DNA of 64,000 nucleotides from assembly GCA_942159475.1 (NCBI GenBank), contig OW804096.1:39989744-40053743 (forward strand), read 5' to 3'. Below the pieces are notes generated by a model. The model made no database searches and was not told the origin of the DNA. It saw nothing but the letters and a program-made list of their open reading frames with translations. Of the stretch, positions 46,707 through 59,800 are shown piece after piece (within the stretch, counting starts at the first letter, position 1; each line of letters begins with the position of its first letter). The stretch is from Sthenelais limicola (Eukaryota; Annelida; Polychaeta; Phyllodocida; Sigalionidae). The position numbers and the translations under genes were made by a program.

Positions 46707-49700
46707 GTCCTCCCGGCAGTAGGATGAGGGCAGTAGTCGGGGGTGGGCGCGCGGGACGGACGCCACCGGAAGTGAAATGGATGGATTCTAATTCCCGGCG
46801 TCCCGGTGGCAGCACTTGTTGCTTAGTGAGACTGGACAGTGAATGGGCGGGGGGGGGGGGGGGGGGGGGGGGAGAGGGGGAGAAGAAAATAGGACATTAT
46901 ATAGAAGGAGAAAGAATGAGAGTAAGAGACACACAAAATGAGAGAGACAGAATTAATGAGAGTGAGAGAGAGAATAAGACATTATAGGAGAAAGAGAGGA
47001 TAGGATAGGAGGAAGAGAGGAGAGGGAGAGGAGATAGAACTTTAGAAGACAGAACGAGAAGAGAAGAGGAGATAGAAGGACGTTAAAAGACAGAAGCAGA
47101 GAAGAGGGTGAGTGAGTGAGTGAGTGAGAGAGAGAGAGCAGATAAAAGGAGAGAGAGAGAGAGCAGATAAAAGGAGAGAGAAGAGAATATGAGAGGGAAA
47201 GTAATACATTAGAAGACAGAAAGAGAGGATAGGGAAAGAGACAGGAAGAGAACGAAGGAGAGAATGGACACAGAAGTAGGAGGTGGGGAGAAAGAAAATA
47301 GAGAGAAGAGAGACAGGGGAAGAGAAAGATACAGACGAGAGGTTGAGCGAAAAGCACGGGTCATATGAAGAGAAAATACAGTAAAAGAAGAATCACTAAA
47401 AAGGACAAATAGCTAAAAGTGCGAGGTGAAAGGTAACAAGGAAAAAATGTCCCGCGGCCTACCGCAACACGCATAGTTTGGTTGTTTGGTGTTTTTTTAC
47501 TTCACTTTTTTCCCATTTTGTATAAAACACAGTGACAACGTGAGCGAGTACAGAGGTCAGAGGAGAGAGGAGAGAAGAGAGAGCACCAAGGGTTGGCCAA
47601 ATCAGGAGGATGGGTTATATTAGCACACTGGGCAACTAAATACTGTACTTCAATTTCAACTTCCATGTCTCCGTCGTTTATTCACCATATTTAACGGAGA
47701 CATTAATTTCAGGTTATTCTAACGCGGCAAAATACTTTGAACTTGCCATGCCAAAAATACCGAGTGAATTCTTTCTTCTTTTTTTGTTGAATTCTTAATA
47801 TTTAGAGTTTCGACTACCTGTGGAGAATATTTTAACCCAATTCAAAGACAACACTTTTTGATTACCAAATAAAACCAGATTTCGAGAATATTTTGGAAAT
47901 ATAATTTGGTAATATATGTTGGAATTTGGGGGTGAAATTTGACCAGATTTGGAAGTTTTCAAAATACTGATTTCAGTACAAATAGTGAAGATCCGTGAGA
48001 AAGGTGAGAGAAGAGATGAGAGTCGAGCCTCCATCCATCCACCCTTAATCCAATATCCATTACCACACATTTCCCTCGCTGCATACAAAAATACTTTTGA
48101 CATAACATGTGGTTTCCCTCAGGATAGCGCTCTATTTATTTTACTTTTCATTATTTTCTTTCATAAAGCGGCCATCAAGTCCCCCTTCTCCACTCTAGCA
48201 CCCAGTTGACTTAATTGTCCCCATTCCCATTTGTCTAGTCTCGATATAGGATAATTGGCCCAGTACAAAAATATCGATTTTGCTTCTTTTTTTTTATTCT
48301 GGCGGTTTCACGGTTTGTTTGTTGAAATAGGATGTGAGTGAAATTGAATAGACGTTCCCCCGGTTTCCCATGGTTAGGTTAAGGGGAAATGGGAGAGGCT
48401 GAGAGATGGTACTTTAATGTTTTAATGTAGAGAAAGAATGCGTGACAGTGGAAAATAAGAGAGTGAGGAAGAGAGTGAGAGAGAGAGAGACAGAGAGAGA
48501 GAGAGGGAGAGGGAGAGGGTGAGGAAATGGGAGAGAGAGGGAAAGTGAGAGAAAGACGGGGACAGAGAGACAAAAAGACATACATTAGAAAACAAAGAGT
48601 GGGCAAGGAAGAAGCAAAGACGCAAAGAACTGACACAAGAAGGGAAACAAAAAGTGTGTATGCATACATAACACTCAGTTATATACAAACTTTTCTGTGG
48701 AACATTCAGAGGCAAATTATTCAAGAGTGTGAGAGAAGCAGTAAGCTAAAACACCGCACAAACAAACAAACACCACTCTTCCCATATATATATTAACCAA
48801 ACATTAGTTTAGAGCAAACGATACAAATATTAAGCCAGCGGTTTGCCAGTTTGTTCCGTGACTTTAAATTCCTGGTAAAGGATCAGAAATCAGTGGTGTG
48901 TCACACTAGAGCGTGGGTATCAGTGGTCTCAGATGTTGGCTCTGGGATGAGGATGAAAGGCGATCTGTTTACCCGAGTATTATGCATATCTTTTGTATAA
49001 ATATTAGTTGTAAGTGCGCCATTTTCTCTGTTTAATAATGAAATAACTCTTAGTTAGCCTAGGCTCAAAGTTGAGAGTCCCTTCAAACTGAGGGAAATCC
49101 TCTCGTCTCAAACCGCAAAGAGCTATTATTATTCCATTAAGACCGCAACATGTCATTATATTCCCTAGTCTAGTCCTAGGCCAGGAAACCTTGGCGAAGT
49201 AAGGGTCCAATCACTAACATTCCATTCTTATCTGATCTGAGAGACTTTGAGCCTGTGTCTTAGTGTTTGTGTGGAAATAAAGTGGGAATGTAACTTGGAA
49301 GTAAAATCACTTGAATAAAGGTCCGTTGAAAGTGCTCCCGTTCTTGCCTTTATAATGAATTAAACTTCTAGTTCTGTTGGGTTTTGAATCAACGTATTTT
49401 GAAATGAAATGACATTAAGTTTTGTTGGGTTTTGAATCAACTTTGACTTACCAACGTAGAAGAGTTTAAATTGAACAAAGCATACCCATTATAACATTTA
49501 TCTAAAATAAGTATATGGGGAATCAGTTGGTGTGGCAGTTTGACACTTCAGTTCTCGCACTCTTGATTTCTATTGTAAATGACACAAATACATTTTTTAT
49601 TCCAGAATATTTCAAAGGTACAAGGGCAGATTTGGGGAATGAAATCATAACTTGGTGACATCTACCTAGCAGCTATACCCCGGCGAACTTCCATTTATGC

Positions 49701-51785
49701 CCAATTATTCTTCTTTATGAAGACAAAAAAAAAGAACACTTGTAAGGTTCAAGGGAAGATTTTGGGAATCAAGTTTTAAGTTGCTGACATCTGTCTATGA
49801 AAGAGTGGTTGACGATGGCACTTGACTCAAGGCAAGCATTCAAGCATAAAATGCCTCAAGAGAAGGGGAGGGGGAGAAAGTGGAGGAGGTGCAAGAGAAG
49901 GAATGCTGTGAATAAAATGCACGAAGACACCCTATTGTAAATATAGCCTCTACCACCTCTCCTACCCTAACAAGTAAACCCTTACCCCCACCCCCAGAAG
50001 CATTTAAATATGACTAACAACTCTAAATGGGTCTATTTCAGACGAAATTTTTTCAATAAGAATCTCTCTATTAATAAGATTTGTTATTTCTTCTTCTACT
50101 GAGGGCATTACGTAGAATAACCGGACAGTTTGGAAACATCCTTAAGGCCTTGATTGAGAATATGCCCTCTGAGATGACATATGATGTCTGTTCGTAGAAA
50201 AGAATTTTTAGATTCATCAAGATTCATCAACAAGAGTAAAGAAAATTGTTATTTGGAAGTTACAGGCATTAAATAACAGCAGAATTGCCAGAAATGTATA
50301 AATAAAATTTCAAAATTGGTTCAATTACATAGAAACGGGACCCCAGCTTTGTTACTCCCCATGTTTTGGGGAAATAATGAAATGATTTTTGACACAAGTT
50401 TTGTCAGACCCAGCTACCTTTTCTCTCCCCCTCCCCACACCGCTCCCCCCCACAAGTGACACACACATACCACCAGGTTAAAACCCCCGAGTCAGGGTTC
50501 AAGAAGGGGACATGGTAATATTGATGTACCATAATCCCTGTGGGACAGGTGTGGCGGATATGTACACCGCGCATGCGCCTTAACTACATGATGGGTCTAC
50601 ATTACCATGGTCATGGGGCTTAGCACCTATTGTATGCCTCAATACCAATATATTCCACCACAAATATGGCCACTGTAAATACATCATATTTAGGATTATC
50701 ACCGCTTTAAAATCTCTACCTCCATCTTAACTGTTAAATCCATGTTGCCTCCGAAATGTGTACAGAAAACTACTCCTTATCAATTTAGATCTTAGCAGTT
50801 GAAGGCACTTTTTACCTTACACAATTTGCTTGATTGCCTTTCTGTAATTGCCTCATCTTTAGGATTATCACTGGTACAAATCTGTGCTTTCAATTTAACT
50901 GTTAAACCCATATTGCCTCCAGTATTTGGAAACAGATTTATTTTCAATATCAAATATTTTCTATTTAAATCTATTACTGCGGATGTATCACTAACTATGC
51001 ATTATTTTCACCTAATTTATTTTACAGCTTTTACCCCGAGGATTTGACTTGGTATAGTCTTAAATTTTGTAAAATATTCCTTCCCTCCTGCCTCCGAAAT
51101 CGAGAAGAAATGATTTCATCATGCTGAACACATTGGGGTTATTTTTTAAAATTATATTCGTCAGATTTTATTCTTATTTATAACTACTCGCAAGACATCT
51201 TGAATTTTCTTTTACTACTCTTTTGCAGGATTATTGTACACGGCACCCCTGAGGAAGGATACTAAGATATCCGAAACGTTGGGCATACATAAAACAACAA
51301 TTCCGAAATCCACGAATCCATCGTTCTTCCACGAAAAAAGCGATCAACAAGTCAACTAGGTTTTCAAGTCCAGTTAGTAGTGTAAAATCCCACCTTTCTT
51401 TTACTAATTTATAATCTATGAAAAATGATATTAAAGTATGTAGCTCAACAATGCAAACTTATCCTTGCAAGGCATTAGTCTTCTCATGGGATATATGCCT
51501 CAGGTTACGCCCCAACAAATGAGAGAATAACGTTTTGGAAGGAGACGGGAATTCTATTGAGGGAGGATCGTGACAAATGAATGTAGCAGCAGAAATAGAT
51601 CACATTCGTGTCTAATAGATGAGAAATCAATGGGAAAGGAGTTAGAAAGAGTCAGTATATGGAACGAGGCTGTCGTTTTTACACTGATATACAGCATGGA
51701 CGTGTGGGGAGAGAGAGGGAGGGGGAGCCGGGAGAGGTGTAAACTTAAGAGAAGGGGGAGAGAGGGAGAGAGGGAGAGAGGTAGG

Positions 51786-51819
<34 letters not shown>

Positions 51820-52270
51820 CTTAAAGGAGTGGTGGATAGATAGATTTGTGGTAGATAGATAGATACTTAAAGGGGAAAGCCAAGAGAGAGATGTACTTAA
51901 AGAGAGGGGGAGAGGTAAGGAAAGTCGATAGATAGATAGATAGATAGATAGGAAGATAGATAGATAGATAGACAGAGGGAGAAAGGGGTAGATAGATAAA
52001 GAAGGGGGGGGCCTGGGGCTGGGGAGGGCAGAATAAGAAGAGGTAGATGGAGACAGGGAGAGAGAGAGAGGTAAGGACATATATCCATGGTGTACAAAGG
52101 TGTAGAGTACAGCGGGGTATTGTAGGCAGGTAGATAAAGGTAGTATTATAAAGGTAGAGGTCTGTAGGAATAGAGAACAGCTGACAACTGATGCCAGCAA
52201 CACGGCACGTAAAGCCTGCCCTACTTCTCCTTCCCTACCGTACACATGAACTACACTACACCAGCTGTAT

Positions 52271-52320
<50 letters not shown>

Positions 52321-53757
52321 GAGACAGAGAGAAGAGAGAGGGGTAGTAAGAGAGAGGTAGTGAGAGGGGAGAGGTAGGGAGGGGGGGGGGGGGGGAGAGT
52401 TAGTGAGAGAGAGAGAGGGAGATATAGTGAGAAAGAAGAGAGGGAGAGTGCCTCAGAATATTTTCATGGCAGCGTACATTCACGTATTTTGTGTTAATTC
52501 AATCCCAGTATTCTTCTTTATTTCAACCTTTTAGCACCTTACCAATGTCACCTGTTTATTAGCGATAGTGCGGTAGCGCAACAAGTGGTGAGGAGAGGGG
52601 CAGGCATATTGTACCATTATAATGGTGGGATAGTAAACCTAGGTGGCCATCGTGATATTCAGCACGCATATAATACACGTATGCAGTTAACTGTGCTACA
52701 ACTCTCCCAGATGTAAGGCAATCGGTTTATATTATTGTAACCTCCAACAATAACATTTAATGGCTTAATAACGATACAATTATCATATTGTAGCTGTTAT
52801 TTTCTTTTTATATGAAGGTCAAATTCTAGGTTGTTTTTGGTTATTTGCTTTTTATTTGAAGGTCTATAGCCCACTATTATGAATCCCACACTGATATCGG
52901 GGTTGCCTATCCATGGTATCCTATCTACATGGTTAGTTATGCGAGTTTATTATATTATTTGTAATTAACCATTATTTTATTATTATTACTTGGATCACTA
53001 AAAGTATCATAATTCAATTCTGTCGGATTCCTTACTAGTGGATAGGGGTCCATAATAATACAATCTAAAAGTTACCGTCTATTATCAGCTGTGTTTTCGC
53101 TGTTGTTTATTATTCAAGTTTAACATTTGAATGCCAAGGTACAATGACTAAGTATTATAACCTTAAGGACAGTCTGCTGACCTTTCATGTTTCCTCATTA
53201 TTCCCATATAAACTGTAATAATCACGCCTAAAGAAAAGTTGTATATGAAGAGAGTAATCGAAATAGCAAAGTGGAATTCGCAATTTTACCGTGTAAAAGA
53301 ATTTCTGACACAAACTTACAAAGCATGCCTTCAAGATCGGAGCAAGAAACTTTTTCTCATCCTCAAAACTTCTGCTCATCCCCAAAATGCAGCAGTTTTG
53401 CACATGCGCAGTGGCTGTATGACGCGAGTGCCTCCCCCTATGAATGAGGTATGACATTAGGCAGGTAGGCAGTACTGGAGATATAATATAGCATAGGGCA
53501 CAGGCAGTAAACCTGTTTATAAACACAAGGTACGGAGAACGAGGGCCAGGAATGGAGGGGTAGACTTCTGCGTAAGATCTTTTGCTAGGATGCACTCAAG
53601 GAACTCTTGTTGGCATTGTTGTGGTTTTTAAACCAAAGGTTTACAGAGTTTCTTCCCTATATCATAAACGACTGTCCCTTGGCTAAGTGCACAATAGGGG
53701 TGCTTTTTCCCATTCCCTGCCCTTTTCCCTCTTTATTTCCTTTCCCATTTTGACATT

Positions 53758-53850
<93 letters not shown>

Positions 53851-56800
53851 CGCGCGCGAGAGAGAGAGAGACAGAGAGACAGAGAAAGAGAAAGAGAAGA
53901 GAGTATGTGTGTAGAGACGTAGAAGTGGTTGGATGGAGGGTCATGTATTGAATTAACCTCCTTCTGTCGACTAATGCACTATCTCTTCACTCATTGTCTT
54001 GTTTATACCACATAGATGGCAAAGCTTTGATAGCTTCTTCTCTGTTTGTTTGCGCATATTATACAAAGATATGCACCTTTGCTCACCAACCACACACATG
54101 GTGCTCTCCACACCTACAAGTATAGCAAGATGCCTTCAAATGGTGATAAAAAAAATAATCAAACAGCTCGTTAGAAATACCTCTCAACTTTGGCTCCGAA
54201 CTTCCCTCCTTTTAATATGAATATTTATGTGAATTTTAATATGAATTTATTGCTATCCATGTTAGACAAATAAGCATCACTCTATCACTCAGATCAGATA
54301 AGAAAGAAGGGTATGTCAGCCTACTTCGCTAATCGCTTTCCTGGCCTGGGACTCGGCGTTTTAATGGGATTTAATGACATTTTGCGGTCTTAATGGAAGT
54401 GTAATGGCTCTTAGCAGATATGAATGGTATGTCAGTGATTGGACGCCTACTGCGCTAATGGATTTCCTTACCCTGGAGTAATCTAATGGGATTTTACGGT
54501 TTGGAGCGAGAGGCTTTCCCTTCGTTTGAAAGGACTCTCTCAACTTAGGCCTAGACTGGCATCTGTACATAACTTGTCCCCAGTTTCTGGATCTGTGAGG
54601 GCAGTTTTCACATACATTTGCAATATTGTGAGTTGATTAAGGCTCTTTGTGCCAACTTCTTTAGATTGCAATAAACTGTTATTTGAAGTGGAGAAAAGAA
54701 ATTCTGTCAATAGACGTATTAAATAATAATCTGCAAAATAGTTAGTTGACTGGGTTTTAATTTCTTTTTATGACCAAACTTTTGACTAAAATACATAGAT
54801 TTGGATGGAGGAGAGAATTTTTTTTTTGTGAATGTGTCCCAACTCAGTGTATGGGTCTATAAGGTGTAGCATAATCTCCCACCTATACAGCTGTCAGGAG
54901 ATATGCAGAACTATGCAGATCTTGCCTTTTTGTCCTTTTAGATGAGAACAAAATAAATAAAGCGCAGAAGTGCCTGCCCTCTTGTTTTGTTTTCACAAAG
55001 CCTTAATGTATTGAGACATTTTTAACTTGTTTGTTAACTAGTATCCATCAACTATGACATCCAGTGGAGAGCGATAGAATAACGTATTTTTAATAATTTA
55101 CGAAAATCTTGCTCCATCTCTGGGCTTCTTTTTACTTTGTATCCGTTATTTTAAAAAAATGTTTGTTTCTATCCCCCCCCCCCCCTTACTTTCCCTTTTA
55201 TTATTTTGCCTGTCCTTCTGTTACATATTGACAATAACACCAGTTCAGTCTAGGCTCATAACCGACAGAATCCCTCCAAACTGAGGGAAACCATCTCGCT
55301 TCTAACCACTAAATCCCATTAGGACGATGGTGGTTGGCTTACTCCAGGCCAGGAAAGCCATTAGCGCAGTAGGCGTCCAATCACGGACATACCTTATCTG
55401 ATCTGAGAGGCTCTCTGAGCCTAGGCCGAGTCCCTCTTGATCTTTCCCTGCCCTTCACACCCTCTATATAGCTCTAAATTATTTCCACTTCCCTTCTGCC
55501 TAATATACCAATGCCTTACACCTTTTCCCAGTGCCTGAACTAAACCATTCCTTGCAGTAGAAACATTTATCATTTGATCCTACTCTTTAAGAGAGGTCAG
55601 AATCTGTGCATTATGGCAATTCAATTCTTAGGTCTGCAGCACCATATATTCGCAGCAAGCATATTTGTTTGCTCGAGGGGCAACGATGCATCTTTTTTCA
55701 ATTAAAAAAAAAATCACATCTGGGGGATGCTATATTACAGTGGACAGGACAATAGGGAGACAGATGTGATAGTGGAGGATGAAGAGGACGATGAGGTGGA
55801 ATGAGGAGGAGGGGGGGGGGGGGGGGGGGGGGGGGTAGGCTATTCCATCACCGGTGAGCTAGATCGGAGACACGAAGCTACGTGTTATTTTGCAGGCAGT
55901 GGCTTTATGGAAATTATGGAGGCATCCACCCTATAATCTTATACATACAAGACAGACATCAAATATATGGTAATTGCTCTATTATAGGATCGGGTCCCTA
56001 ATATAATTTCCATGGCAGCCATTTTAGATATTGATTCGCATGGGATTTGTAAGCCGCAAGAAAGATATATGACTTTATATTTTGGTTCCCATAGAACTAG
56101 TAGGTTGGTGTATTTTTGTTTAATTCAATTTTGGATTTCGATTCTAATGTTTCTTGAAAACAGTATGGTGGTATTGCTGCTGCACCACCGGCGTTCGAGG
56201 CCAAGGACACACGTAAAGTGAGATTTGTTCTTTTCTTGCCAACTTGTCAAGATTTTGATTCACTTGTAAAAGGTTTTTTACACACACACACACACACACT
56301 TTATCTATGAATATCAAGACCAAACCCCTTCCACCCTCCCATCGTCTACACTTTCTTTTAATCACATATATTATATAGGTTCACTGAAATATATTACATT
56401 TTAACCATAACTTGTTGCTTCATCTATGGAAAGATTTACGACCGTCGCATACAACACTCTCATCACCTGTACAGCAGTAACACAAGCAGCCAATTACAGA
56501 CGAGGCAAAGGCACGAGGTACCAGCACCAGTGCGTTAAGGTTGCAGCGCCCCCCCCCCCCCTACCTTCCTCCCCCCCTCCCTCCCCCTGTGTAATATACC
56601 ACCGCCGTGTTTTCCTCCCAGGTGAAGGCCCTCAGCGACCGATGGACGGACAGACAGACCAAAAAAAATCCATTCAGCCTATGCTCAGAGCCGATCAGAT
56701 CCCTTCAAACTAAGGGAAACTAACCGCAAAATCCTATTCGGGCGGTATAGTGGTGAGTCTACTCCAGGGTCGGGAAAGCCATTGACATACAGATTTGTTT

Positions 56801-59800
56801 ATATATCATCTGAGCCAAGACTGTATCATAGGGCATCATTTTTATTTCCACATTTAAACATTTACAATTTGCAGGAAAAGAGACGGAGTCATCTATCAGA
56901 AAGGTATATCCATCCTAGCCGTTGTTATAAACAAATTCTAACCATTACCGTACTTCAATATTCCTTCATTTATCTAAGAACCTACGAGCAGCAGACCTAT
57001 CTCACAGCCCTGTCACAAGCAGCCGCACACAAAGCTAAGAAGGCAAATGCTAACGTCTGGTAGAAAGGGCACAAAAGGTATTACCACCAGTTGCAACCCC
57101 CCACCCTCTAGTATATGCCACCAGGGGGCTCTGGTGCCCGATAAAGCCCTTCAGTGATGGATGGGTGGAGGCAGCAGGTGAAAGACCTCTGCAATCTGAG
57201 ATAGAAACGGGGGCACGAGGGCCTGGTTGCTACGTTGCAGTCCAGGTCCAAACCCTCAGATCAGATAGGAATGGTATGTCAGTAATTGGACGCCTACTGC
57301 CTACTGTTTCCTGACCTAGGACGAGGCGTTCTAATGGGATTATAAGGCCATTTTGCGGTATATTGTTCTATTTCTTGCATAGGTGTGGGGTTGAACAGAG
57401 TACGTGCACGTTATTTAGACCTCTATGCCCATTAGCAATTCTCCCCTTTTTGCTCAAGGGAGGAGTGGAGCAAGGGGGAAAAAAGGGGGACAAAAAAGTT
57501 TCATTCCTCGGACACGTGTGGGATTTGAACTCAGGACCTGTAGTATCTCAGCATATGCACAACCAGTGCGTCACCCCTCAGAACTATGTCATATCGTGAC
57601 GATCAAAAATCAATTATGAAGGATAATTTCAACCCCAAATTAGGAATTTGATCATTGCCAAAAAAAAACACATATAGACAGACACGAAAGCCTCCTCTTC
57701 TAACATGCGATGTGGCTATAATACTTGATTATTTTATCTGCCAACTGAATTGTACGCGGGAAAAACGTAACGTAACATATCAAGCAAATGTCTCACAATT
57801 TCATTTTTCATACATAAAAATGCGACGTAAGTCACAAAAAATATATGGATACGGTTACGTAATTGAGATAGGTTTGCTTGTAGAACCTCCCTATTATGTA
57901 TGTGGATATATATATCCAACAACTGATTCCGAAACTGTAGGCAGTAGTTTAAGTCAATAAATTCATTCTATTATTCGAATCGACTAAACGCATCCCAGAA
58001 GTACGAGTATATTAAACAGTTGCTGTTATTCCTCACAAACATTTATCAAAGTTGTTTGTCTATTAATTCCCCTTTCATAATCTAGGCAGCAAAGCCCTCA
58101 GTGGTCTCTGTCGTGGGCTATTGGATCTTGTGCTTAGTACACTAGTCCCATTTCCAGCTATCCATCATCCACGTTATATATCCTTACCCGTGTGCTGAAC
58201 ACAAGTTCTGCGAATATGTATATTTATTCTATGTGGGATATTGCTGGTGTGTGTGTGTGGGGGGGGGGGGGGACCTTATGAGGAGAAATCCTAAAAAGAC
58301 GTGATTACATACAGTCTAGGCTTATTCGAATGCCATTAGGGATCCAGCTGTTCTGGAAGAACCATTAGCGCAGTAGGCGTCCAATCACCGACATACCATT
58401 CTTATCTGATATGATAGCCTGCGAGCCAAGATTGTTAGCTATTGTTTGGATGATCTGGAGAGAACAGTTGCAACTGATGCACCAATATTAAATTCTAAAA
58501 ATAGTTTCGAATTGAGATTTCTATTTATCAACATTTACGTAACTCCAATTCTGAACTGTGAAAGATTAAGCCATCATGGCCGACCCTCCTAATCAGAAAG
58601 GTCCGTAGAGATGATTATGAAAGATTCAGAGTTTCACTGTAAATAGGAACCAAATGAATTTGTTTGCTCATTATGTAAAAAGTATAACAGCTGACAATGC
58701 GCTTCCAGAGAAAGGATGGAATTAAAGCTCTTTGGAGAAGATACAGTCTAGGCTCAGAGTTGAGAGAGTCCCTCCAAACTGAGGGAAGATACCCCAAAAT
58801 GCTATTATAATCCCATTAGGACGCCTACTCCAGGGCCAGGAAAGTGAAAATACTGAAAATTTTCGAGAAAAAAAAGGATTAAATCAGTATTACTTAGGGC
58901 TTCTTTTACCTGTACAAAATATTTTAATTTTGAGAATTCTAATTTCGACGAAATTTGGTTATAAATTATGGAATGTGGTAGAGATTTAATACAAATTACA
59001 GTACAAATACTGAGTACTTGCATCCCTTTACAAACATTAAGTAATTGCATGAAAGACTTATCGATATTAAACCCCTAGTCCACTAAGCCGATTCTCATGC
59101 GATTTTGCGCCGCAGGGGCTGTTGCTCCTTTTTCTCGCTAACCATTTCTCCATTAGAAATGTTCGCTATAAATGACTAACGAGAGACGGAGCAACAGGCC
59201 CCAGAGGACCCTTTTCCACTAAATTCCGTGAGAATCGCATGAGAATCGGCGCGGTGGGCAAGGGCCTTTAGATAAAAGTAGAGGAAACAGGAAAAACATC
59301 CAGCAATTTTCAATTACAATCCAAGACTGGACCTACAAGTTTCAGGTGACACCCAAGTACAACGTAAGACGATACACAGAATGAACTTTAGAACGGAAAC
59401 TCGTCATCAAGGATATTCAGCCGGTGTAAATTATCCCTTGTTTAACTTTCTTTACTGATAACTTTTTTTAAAGTGGCAGGATCAACTACCGGTAATTTAG
59501 ATCTAACAGTATTTTGATCTACCAGGCGAGAGAAGGAATATAAAGTTCCATTCACTTTGTAGGTATTATGTATGTTTCCTAGCAGCAAAGATTATTGCAA
59601 TAAAAAATATATACCTCTGTTCTCGACTTCCAATCGTGTGCCATTAAAACAGTAACACTTAACACATCTCACGTCAAGGCCGGTAATGAGAGAAATTGGC
59701 GCCCCGGTTGGACAAATTATCATTAAATTTTCACTATGAAAATGATAAAAAGAGTAATACACCCCAACTTCCAATCTCCGGCTGTTACTACTGATCGAAA

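Noticed and set aside
53185..53595. 136-codon minus-strand frame
   Set aside because: No recognisable domain, no supporting splice sites, and it lies within the betaglycan intron; likely chance.
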